This document shows positions 26,482 to 38,700 of a stretch of 64,000 nucleotides of DNA, in pieces. Within the stretch, counting starts at the first letter, position 1; each line of letters begins with the position of its first letter. The stretch spans positions 36,256,300 to 36,320,299 of the forward strand of contig NC_134900.1 in assembly GCF_041734735.1 (NCBI RefSeq), given 5' to 3'. Under the pieces are notes generated by a model that was not told where the DNA came from, did no database searches, and worked only from the letters and a program-made list of their open reading frames with translations. The translations under genes were made by a program, and so were the position numbers. This DNA comes from Babylonia areolata (lineage: Eukaryota > Mollusca > Gastropoda > Neogastropoda > Buccinidae).

Positions 26482-29400
26482 CTGTGTGGGACCACCGACA
26501 GAAATGATGATTCATAACATTTTAATAACAATCATAACCATAACACTTATAAAAATATTGAGAATACTACTACTTCTTACTACTAATGCCACTACTATTA
26601 CTGCTACTATTAATGCAGATTGACACACCACTCAAGCATGGAGCTCGTGGCGTTTACATTAAAAAGTTGCACATACGCATTCATCAAGTACACAGTACAT
26701 GAACATGTGTATTCACACACAAACATGCAAACGAGAACACACAAGACCAGCAGAAGTTCAAGAAGCACATCAGTCAATAAGATGGCAGGCGGAACAGAAG
26801 AGGTGAGTTTTGGGAAGACTTTTTAAACTAAGCTGAGGAATCCCTGTGATGGGCAGTTTGCTCCTTAGTGCTGAGTAAAGATAGGAAAAAAAGTTTTTGC
26901 ATCCAGTCTCCATAACAATTTGATCAGTGTCAGCATCAGTAGCTCAAGGAGGCGTCACTGCGTTCAGACAAATCCATATACGCCACACCACACCTGCCAA
27001 GCAGATGCCTGACCAGCAGCGTAACCCAACGCGCTTTGTCAGGCCTTGAAAAAAAATAAAATAAAATAAAATAAACTAACAAACTAACTAACTAACTAAT
27101 AATAATATAATTATAAAAAGAAAGAAAAAAAAGAGAAAAAAAGAAAAAAATAGAAAAGAAATAAATAGATAAAAAAAATAAATAGATAAAAAAAAGAAAA
27201 AAAGAAAAAAAAGAAGACAACAATGATGATAAATAAGCAAATAAATGTAAAAAAAAAAAAAAAAAATTGAAATTTGAAACCACCACAATCAAATCATGTT
27301 TGAAGAATAAGCAAAATATCCCTCTGCTGTTGCTCTTAACAAGCTCAGTTATCGCCAATATGCGACAACCACATGTATGCAAGCACATTGCATGTGTATG
27401 CCCAGACACACAAATGTGTGCAAGCTCTGACACATCTAATCATGCACATCTGTGCAAATGCTTCAATGTGTCTATTGTATTTATGTGAGTTGATAATTTA
27501 TTAAAGTGTATGTGCTTGTAAGCAATCACTTGTGCATGACATACTAGCATGTACATGTCAGCATATGCATCACACAATAAACATATAAGGGGAAACAGAT
27601 TTACAAATAATAACAACAAATCTTTACAGTGTGAAAAAAAGAAGGAAATAATTCATTTCTAAACTAACAGCTATATACATACAAGGAATAGTACAATCTG
27701 AGAATATATATAAAAAAAAAAGGAGATGTACAGATTCTTCTTGTTGCTTATAGTCCAACTGACCGTGGAGGGTCATATCAGGACTGTCAAACCATACAAA
27801 TGCTCAACCGTGTCAACACAAAACTGTCACATTAAAAAAAACAAAAAAAAACAAAAAACAAAACAAAAAACAACAACACAACAACAACAAAAAAACACAA
27901 GGACAAATTCACAAAACCCACAAAACACAGTTCATGACACACTCTCCTTACCATTTAGCTCCTTATGTCAATAAGGCTTGGCCATACTCAGGACACCAGC
28001 CATTCTGCTTAATTTATCATCCCCAGATTACAAAAATTCGTAAAAAAGGAAAAATCAATACTTCATATCCAAACAAAAAATACATAAAAAGGCCATATAG
28101 GCAAATAACACTGCAGAATGGGCAGCTAGTGCCCGTCCCAGTGTCTACATCTCTCTACCTAATCGCCAGAGCCAAATAGCACAGATAGTACATCACAGAC
28201 TGTGAAAAAGAGAAAAAAAAAGTCAAGGCTTGCTTGAAAAACAGAAAGGGGAATGGACTGGGAAGGCAGAAAAAGGAGACAACAGTGAAGAAAGAAAAAA
28301 AAGGCAGATACAAAGAGAGTGTAAGAAAAGAGGAAATTTCTAGCACAAAATTTCCAGGTGGGGATGCTTTTTATACTGAGGGACCCCCCCCCCCTTACCT
28401 CCCCTCCCATCCCCACGGGGGGGGGGGAGGGGGGGGATGAGGGGGGGGGGAGGAGATGTACAGATAAATCATGCCCCCAAACCCAAACAAACAAACAAGA
28501 GGGCATATTTTTAAAACCTCACCTGCAGATAACTCTTTCAGGTTCTGCTCAATCCGCTGATTTGCTTCATAGCAAAAAGTCTTTGCCAGCATCATCTGTT
28601 GAAGCACAAACACACACGCAGGCACATGCAATTAGTTCCCGCTGATGAAGGAATATACTCATTCCACATATGTAAATCTTTTCTGATCCAGTTTTATTTG
28701 ATCATCACTGGGTATTTACAATGCCAAAAGTAAGCTAATAGTTTTCTTTTGCAATTCATGACCTGAAACCAACTACCATGGCAAAGCGGTTAGCATCGCA
28801 GACTGATATCTGGGAGGATGCAAGTTCGAACCCCCTCAGATGTTCCTACTCAGGGTGTGCTGTGGGCTCAAAAGGAAGACTGGGCCCACAAACACACACC
28901 CTCTTGAAAGACGGAGTTGCTCCCTGTGAACACTGGAAATTTTGCAGTCACGCATGCAATGATATAAGACTTCGTAACACTTCCACTATCACACAGACTT
29001 ACAGTTACGCTTTCACTAACACACTCACTTAGTTCCGTTCACTTCACTCAAAGAGGCGTCATTGTGTTCGTACAAACCATACACACTATACCACATCTGC
29101 TAAGCAGGTGCCTGACCAGCAGCGTAACCCAACACGCTTTGTCAGGCCTTGAGGAAAAACAAAAACATAAACAAATAAATGGACGAATCATTGAACAAAT
29201 AAATAAATGAATGAATACATAAAAAAAGAAGAAGAAGAAAAAAAGAAAGCAAATAGATAAAGAAATCAAATAAAATATCAGTAGAAAATAAATAAATAAA
29301 ACGGTCACACACGTAAAATGTTACATGTCTGTCTGAGTGTGTGTGTGTGTCTGAAATCTGAGTGACACAGGAAACATGGCAGCCATCAAGTCAGCTCTAC

Positions 29401-31195
29401 CCAGGTAGGCAGCCTGTTGTACAAATGACCCCGAGTTTGTAAAGCGCTGAGAGCTTGGTCTTCAACACAGGACAGGCGCTAAGTAAGCATCCTTCTTCTT
29501 TGTTCGTGGACAGCTACTCCCACATTCACTTGTATGTACACAAGCGGGCTTTTACGTGTATGACCGTTTTTACCCTGCCATGTACACCAGCCATACTCCA
29601 TTTTCCAGGGCGTGCATGCTGCATATGTTATTGTTTCCATAACCCACCAAACGCATGGATTACGGGATCTTTAATGTGCGTATTTGATCTGCTGCTTGCA
29701 GGTCTGCACATATGATGACATGGGAGATCGAAAAAAATCTCCACCCTTTACCCACCAGGTGCTGTTACCGAGATTACATAAGAATGCAAATCAAATCAAA
29801 TCAAAAATCAGAAGGCACGGATGGAGGACAGAGGTACCTCGTGGTCGGCGTTGCGCAGACCTATACAGTAGGACCTGGAGGCACGGCTCAGCACAGCAGT
29901 GGTGCCGTACAGGTCAATGGCAATGTCCGCCAGTCGCTTCAGCTCCATCTGCTGCTCTATCACGTTCTGCCAACAGCCACACACATTAACCCCTTCACTG
30001 TCAATCACTACCAACAGACACACACATTAACCCCTTCACTGTCGATCACTACCAACAGACACACACATTAACCCCTTTGCTGTCAATCACTACCAACAGA
30101 CGCACACATTAACCCCTTCGCTGTCAATCACTACCAACAGACGCACACATTAACCCCTTCGCTGTCAATCACTACCAACAGACACACACATTAACCCCTT
30201 CACTGTCAATCACTACCAACAGACACACACATTAACCCCTTCACTGTCAATCACTACCAACAGACACACACATTAACCCCTTTGCTGTCAATCACTACCA
30301 ACAGACGCACACATTAACCCCTTCGCTGTCAATCACCGCCAACAGACACACACATTAACCCCTTCGCTGTCAATCACCGCCAACAGACACACATCAATTA
30401 AACTAACCCTTTCACAGTCAATCACTCTGCCAAAACCCACCACATTTTCCCCCTGTGGGCATCACCAACTGTCGCAAAAATCTGATAAAAAGGAAACTGA
30501 TTATCCAAAGCGTAAAGAAATAAACAGTCTGAGGTCTCCACCTGTTCCCCTCTCTGCATTCAGATTCTTTGTGCTGGAGGGTATATTTGGCAAGACATCT
30601 TCTTCTCTGTTTTGTTTTGTTTTGCTTGTTTGGGTAGTCTGATTCCCCCCAAATAAAGATAGGGAGGGTGTGCAACCTGCTCCAGTGGCAAACTTTTCGT
30701 CACTCGCAGTGCGAGAAGTGTGGTTCGTCCGTCCGGATCGACGAGGACCATCTAGTCATCCTGGGGGTGGGTGGGTTGGGCTCTGTGGGTGCGCAGATGA
30801 CTGGTCAGGCCAATCCGCGCCCAGAAGGCTCTGACGCAGTGTGGACAAGGGATGGTGGCAGCTGTCGGGGACTTGCTGGCACTGCTTTTCCTGGCCTGTC
30901 TGCGTTGCTCTGCTGCAGCGATTCTGTTGGCCTCACAGGATTTGGCGCCTTTGTGGACAGCTGAACGCCACTTTGGTCTGTCCATTGCTTTCAGCTCCCA
31001 TGTGACGTGGCTGATGTTGAAGGCCTTCAGAGAAGCTTTCAGAGTGTCTTTGAAGCGCTTCTTTGGCCTCCATGGGAGCGATTGCTATGTTGGAGTTCGC
31101 CATACAGCAATGTTTTTAAAAGCGAATATGTGAAATGCTTTTATCTGAGAACATATGTTTATTACTCTTGTTTAATCAAGTTATCCGCGTGTGTG

Positions 31196-31230
<35 letters not shown>

Positions 31231-34200
31231 GGGGGGGGGCCGGGGGTGCGGGTGTGTGCTGATTATCTGGTGGTTTTCTGCAATTCATCTTTATTCTTAT
31301 CTATTATAATCAATGTGCAGTATAGTAGGCTATGCCTATAATTATATTCAAAATAGTGTTTCTTAATTCTTTCTGTTTTTATGTTAACTCTTTCCGGACG
31401 AAGGAATGCTCATGCATTCCCACACAAAATGTATTCGGTTTCGGACGAAGGAATGGAATAGCGTTCTCCGAAAGTAAAATTCCATCATGCGCTGTACACG
31501 TGATTTTGTGATTAGCCAAGCAGAGTGCGCTATTCTGGGTCACTCCACAATCGAACAGTATGATTGGTTAGTCTATGATGTGTGGCCTGTCTCGCATACA
31601 CGCTGACAAAGTCACTGACCGGTCGTCTGCTCGCGTGCCAGCCTGTCAGCAAAGCGGGCTCTTCTCAAAATGTTGTGATGCGAACAAGGCAGTGACGGCA
31701 ATGTTTTTGGGTTGCCGAAGTACTTGAAATGCTACAAACTGAAGGGTCAGACATTGAAGAGGTGGATGATGACGAAGAAGAAAGCGAATTTAATGCAGAA
31801 AGCGAGCATGGGTATGGTGATTCGGGGTGAAAAATTGGTAGTATTTTCTACATATGGCAAAACTGTAAAAATAAGATGAGAAATTTGATTTTTTTTATAG
31901 GTAATAGCTCAACACGTAATAAACCAGTTCTGAAAGTTTCATTTTCTTACACAGTATTTTGTATTTTTTGTAATTTTTTTCCAAACCCTTACAAATGGGC
32001 CGTCCGTGGGGAAAAGCAAGGGAGAAAACTTGTCGTCCCGAGTGAGTTAAGAATACTAGTTATTACCTGCAGTGTGTGGATGTATGTATGAAACGGTGTA
32101 TGTGATATTTTTTACATTTGTGTCTTCGTAATATTTGTAGGGGCTGTTTTTGGCTTTTACAGTTATGGTCCCCATGTTGTTTACTTGTCTATGTTGTGAT
32201 AATGCACCTGACCAAATTTCTCCAGTTGGAGATAATAAAGTTATTCTTATCTTATCTTTCTTGGGGAGCCGGTGGTTTGTGAGAAGTAGGTCATATGACA
32301 ACACGGAAAAAAGGGAAATGGAGACACGCTCGCGGATCTCGCTAAAAATACCCAGGGAGTCCCGACAAAAATCCGATGAATGTGGGTCTGCACACCCTCC
32401 GTAATGTTGAGTCAATAGTCAATACTATAAGCTAACAACATGGGAGATCATTCAAGAAGAATGCACTCTGCATAAATAACCCACTGTTCCTTGTACAAAG
32501 CATGCCACACTTTACCTGCCTGTCTGTTTTGCTAATGACTGCTCGCAAAAGATACTTGATGGCCATCAAAAGGATGAAGAACACAAAACAGTCAAAGTTC
32601 AAATTTCTTGTAACAAAATATATTCTTTCACTTGTCACGCCGTTTTGTTCAGTTATATTTTTTAGATAGCTTGAATTATAATAAAATATCAACATAAAAG
32701 CGCTTTTCTTCCTTATTAAAATGTAAAACATGGTGTTCATCTGTAACTTTAGATAATAAGTCAAAGTTGTATAGGTTTTTTCCTTTAAAAAGTAGAAAAC
32801 CTGCAGTTTAAGGAAAAAGTAGAAAACCTGCAGTTTATCTGTAACTTTTGATAAGAAGTCAAAGTTGTTGGGGTTTTTCCCCCTTGTACAAATATTAAAA
32901 ATAGAGGTCATCTGTCACTTTGTGGTTGTTTTTTTCCTTATAAAACAAAACAAAGACCTGGGGGTTTTCTGTAACTCTCAAAAAGAAGTGAAAGATGCTT
33001 ACATTGCCGTAACGTGTGAGAATATTTTCCACAGCCATTTGGAACTTGGCAACACTGCTCTCCAGGGCTTGTGCCTCACTCTGCAAACAAAATACAACAA
33101 AACTTCATTATCTGTGCCCCACTCTGCAAACACGATACAATAAAACTTCATTATCTGTACCCCACTCTGCAAACACGATACAACAAAACTTCATTATCTG
33201 TGCCCCACACTGCAAACACGATACAACAAAACTTCATTATCTGTGCCCCACTCTGCAAACACGATACAATAAAACTTCATTATCTGTGCCCCACTCTGCA
33301 AACACGATACAATAAAACTTCATTATCTGTGCCCCACTCTGCAAACACGACACAACAAAACTTATTATCTGTGCCCCACTCTGCAAACAAGATACAGAAA
33401 TACTTCATTATCTGTGCCCCACTCTGCAAACTAGATAAAAGAATACTTTATTATCTCTGAAAGGTAAACTGTTGTCATGTCCATTTGCTGGCAAAAAAGC
33501 AATATGTAAAACAGCACAGGCTTAACATTCGCTGAACAATACTAAAGTTTGATAATGCTCTCCTGTTTCAAGAAGAAAACTGGTTCTTATAAATGCATGC
33601 TTCACTCTGTATTTGCTTATATAATACATTCTAAGCTCAGTGATGCAGATTGTATGAATACCAAAATAGAAAATTTAAAACAAAGTATAATCAATCACAA
33701 GACAGATGCATAACAAAAATCAAGAAAGAAATGGGAATCAATTAACATAAATAACTAACCCCCACCCCAATTCGTTCAATAGTTGACTTTTTTTTTTATC
33801 CATTAGAATCTCTGATCATTCGTTCAATAGTTGATTTTTCGTATCCATTAGAATCTCTGATTATTTATCATATAAATACTTGATTCTTTCATATAGATTT
33901 TCATATTTAAGAGGGTATACTGCTAAAACAGAAAAAAAGTTGCTGAAAATGTTTCCTGTTCAAATCTGACTTAAACGTTTGTTGTTCATAAGTTCTCTCA
34001 ATCCTTTTTTTAAATCAGTATTCTGCTAGGTTTCAAACAAGAGCATGTGCTTCTCTCTCTCTCTTTTTTATTTTTATTTTATTTTTTTAGAGGGAAGAGA
34101 TATCTCTGCACATAAAAGAGAGGGCGAGTGAAACCAACAACAAAAAAAAAAAAAAAAAAAGAACACACACACACCCACATGCACTCACACACAAACACAT

Positions 34201-35456
34201 GCACACACACACACTCTTTTTCTACTTCTTCAGTAGTCAAGGGTTGCAACTGCCATGTTCACTTATATCTGCATGTGGGCTTTTATATGTGTGACAGTTT
34301 TTACTCCCTTCCCACTGTTTAGGCAGCCACACTCTGTTTTCCAGGGTGCTCCTTTCTACAAAAGGGCTTTCACTGTCTGTTTTTACCCCACCATTAAGGC
34401 AGCCACATTAACACAAAAGTTGAAAGATATATAAGCACACACCGAAATGAAGAAACGGATGCAAACACAATGAACAGCCCAGTCAAAAAGATTCATCGTG
34501 ACATGAAGCGCTGTCAAGATTTAACCATCATGACCACCACCACCACCAAACCAAAACCACCTTCTTCTTTATTCGTGGGCCGCAACTCCCACGTTCACTC
34601 GTATGTACACAAGTGGGCTTTTACGTGTAGGACCGTTTTTACCCTGCCATGTAGGCAGCCATACTCTGTTTTCAGGGGTGTGCATGCTGGGAACGTTCTT
34701 GTTTCCATCACCCATCGAACGCTGACATGGATTACAGGATCTTTAAACATGCATATTTGATCTTCTGCTTGCGTATACACAGGAAGGGGGTTCAGGCACA
34801 AGCAGGTCTGCACATGTGTTGACGTGGGAGATTGGAAAAATCTCCACCCTTTACCCGCAAGGCGCCGTTACCGAGATTCGAACCCAGGACCCTCAGACTG
34901 ACAGTCCAACACTTTAAACCACTCGGCTACTGCGAGTGTCACTCACCTTCAAGGAGGGGTGCAGATCCTCATTCAGATGCAGGTTCAGGGAAGGCCCCGC
35001 AGCCCGGGATCGAACTCGGGACCAAGCAGTGGACATCACCAGGCCCGGGTTGTTCAGAGGGTTCCTTAGCTTCCTGCAATGGTCAGACTTTCACTTTTAG
35101 TGAGAAAAGCGTGCACAGCCCAACCCCTCTTTTAAATTAAGAAAATTTTTTTTTTTTTACTTTTTACATGTCAGCATTACATCCAATTTCTTGTCTGCAT
35201 GATTCACTCAGGACAGTTTCATGACTCCAGGGGATTTTCCTACACTTCTAACCCCACATATCGTATCATATACTGAACACCAATATCAAAGTACCTAACA
35301 GTACTCACTTGACGAGCTCTTTGAGTTGTTTCTACACCACGATAACTAAATGAGGCATATATCATATCCCAATACTGAACACCAATATCAAAGTACTTCA
35401 ATAGTACTTACTTGACGAGCTCTTTCGTTTGTATCTACACCACAATAACTAAATGA

Positions 35457-35503
<47 letters not shown>

Positions 35504-35708
35504 ATATCTATGATGCTGGCTGTCAAATACACGATACTCTCCATGGCACAGGCTGTCACTGCCATATACAAATATATCACATAACAATACTGAACACCAA
35601 TAATAATGTACCTACTTGACCAGCTCTTTCAGTTGTTTCCACACCACAATAACTAAATGATGTATATATATATGATGCCGACTGTCAAATACGCTGTCAC
35701 TGCCATCC

Positions 35709-35741
<33 letters not shown>

Positions 35742-38700
35742 CACATATCACAATACTGAACACCAATATCAAAGTACCTGACAGTACTTACTTGACCAGC
35801 TCTGTATTTCTTTCTTTTTTTTTTTTCATCACAACAGACTCCTCTGTGTGAAATTCAGGCTGCTCTCCCCAGGGACAGCGCATCGCTATACTACAGTGCC
35901 ACCCATTTTTTTTGTATTTTTTCCTGTATGCAGTTTTATTTGTGGATTTTTCTACAGAATTTTGCCAGGAACAACCCTTTTGTTGCCGTGGGTTCTTTTA
36001 CAAGTGCTAAGTGCATGCTGCACACAGGACCTCGGTTTATCGTCTCATCCGAATGACTAGCGTCCAGACCACCACTCAAGGTCTAGTGGAGGGGGAGAAC
36101 ATATCGGCGGCTGAGCCGTGATTCGAACCAGCGCGCTCAGATTCTCTCGCTTCCTAGGCGGACGCGTTACTTCTAGGCCATCACTGCAGCCGATATTAAA
36201 GAACCTGACAGTACTTACTTGACCAGCTCCTTCAGTTGTTTCCCAGCATGCTGCAGCCCCTGAAGTGCCACAAACAGGCGGAGGATTTCATTGGTGCCCT
36301 GTCAAACAGTCAGGATTGGCTCAATGGCACAGAAGATAACTGAGCTGAATATTCTAAAAACACAACTATGGGGCTGAATGACTCAAATATCAACACAAAT
36401 ATTGGGCTGAATGACTCAAATATCAACACAAATACTGGGCTGAATGACTCAAATATTGACACAAATATTGGGCTGAATGACTCAAATATTGACACAAATA
36501 TTGGGCTGAATGACTCAAATATTGACACAAATATTGGGCTGAATGGCTCAAATATTGACACAAATATTGGGCTGAATGACTCAAATATTGACACAAATAT
36601 TGGGCTGAATGGCTCAAATATTGACACAAATATTGGGCTGAATGGCTCAAATATGACACAAATATTGGGCTGAATAACTCAAATATTGACACAAATATTG
36701 GGCTGAATGACTCAAATATTGACACAAATATTGGGCTGAATGACTCAAATATTGACACAAATATTGGGCCGAATGACTCAAATATTGACACAAATATTGG
36801 GCTGAATGACTCAAATATTGACACAAATATTGGGCTGAATGACTCAAATATTGACACAAATATTGGGCCGAATGACTCAAATATTGACACAAATATTGGG
36901 CGAATGACTCAAATATTGACACAAATATTGGGCTGAATGACTCAAACAACACAAATATTGGGCTGAATGACTCAAATATTGACACAAATATTGGGCTGAA
37001 TGACTCAAACAACACAAATATTGGGCTGAATGACTCAAATATCAACAGAAATACTGGGACGAAAACATGGATACTGAGCAGAGTAACACAAATATTAACA
37101 TGAATGTTAGGCGTGAAAAACATGAATACTGGGCTGAATAACATGAATATTAGGCTGAATAACATGGACGTTAGGCTGAATGACACAAGTACTGGGCTGC
37201 AAAACACACATATTAGACTGAATGACACATATATTGGACTGAATAACACACATATTGGACGGGATAACACAAATACCAGCTGACGGACATGAACATCTGA
37301 CTGGATAATACAAATATCAACATGAATAATGGTCTGAAAAACACTGAATATTGAGCTGAATAACACATGTTCAATGAATTTTCTGCTGACGCAAACAGCA
37401 AATATAAATAGAACAAAAAGAAAAAGAACAGAAACTCACGCAAAGAAACACCCCTCCACATCACAGACAGGTCAGGGTTGGTTTTAAGCCACCAGCCAGT
37501 AATGTACATATGAACATTTTGTTTCTGAAGATACGTAATTCAGACAGCTACTTTTTACAGAGAAGGAACAATTTACTGGGTGCTTGAACAAACAGTTCAT
37601 GTCAAGACCGTCATACCTCAAAAAGATCAGTAGAACCCATACATCATCTTCCATACCTCAAAGATCAGTAAAATTCTGGTATCAACTCTCAAACCTCAAA
37701 GATCAGCAGAATTCTGGTATTAACTCTCATGCCTCAAAGATCCGCAGAATTCTGGTATCAACCCTCATACCTCAAAGATCAGCAGAATTCTGGTATCAAC
37801 CCACATACCTCAAAGATCAGCAGAATTCTGGCATCACGCAGGAAGCGCTCATAGGGGTATTCCTTCATGTAGCCCAGCCCTCCCAGAATCTGCAAACACT
37901 CGCTGACAGATGTCCAGCATCCCTCAGAACTGAAAATCTGGAAAAGGAATCCGTTTACAGGCTGTTAAAAAGAGCATGCATGCACGCACGCACACACACA
38001 CACAGACACACCCACCCACCCCAACATCCACAAACAACTATCACACAATAGTACAACACAAAAGCTCACTGTAAACAACAGTTCAGCTTGAAGCTTTCAT
38101 CTCCAGAGTTTCACAATAAATGAAAACCCCAAAATGAAGGTTTCAAGATAAAATATAAGGTTTTTTCTAAACCCGCTTCTGACATGACCCTGTCCCCACG
38201 TGTTAACATGCAAAATACTCGCATGCATGCATACACACACACACAAGCATGCATAGATGTAAAAGTATACACCCGCACACAAACACTCATTCTCTTTTCT
38301 TTTTTTTCTAATCTAGCTTTTTTTTTGCTTTTTTTTTTTTTAATGAAAAAAAAAGGTGCTGTCAAGCTATCAACAAAACTTCCAGCTTTAAGAGTCCCCC
38401 TGTCTACCTTAATCATGGCAGTCTCCACAACACCACTTCTGTTTTAACCCCTTCACTGCTGCTGACAAGTATGTTTATCTATCAAGGGCTGTCACCTCAC
38501 TGAGATAAGATAGAACTCACAGGTCAGGATGTTAGTGAAGGTCGGTCACCTCACTGAGATAAGACAGAACTCACAGGTCAGGATGTCAGTGAAGGTATGT
38601 CACAGAATGTCAGTGAAGGGCTGTCACCTCACTGAGATAAGACAGAACTCACAGGTCAGGATGTCAGTGAAGGTATGTCACAGAATGTCAGTGAAGGGCT

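Noticed and set aside
30752-30985. A host C2H2 zinc-finger gene
   Set aside because: The single finger together with the [13 protein letters not shown] lead is the C-terminal mark of a LINE.
33081-33445. Regular repeats resembling a CRISPR array
   Set aside because: No unique spacers between units; the whole unit repeats. It is a minisatellite in an animal intron.
36310-37366. Frames of 101-239 codons on both strands with Asn/Asp or Ser/Phe repeats
   Set aside because: The 33-bp tandem unit is a multiple of three without stops, so openness is automatic; the region is intron 12 of ACAD9.
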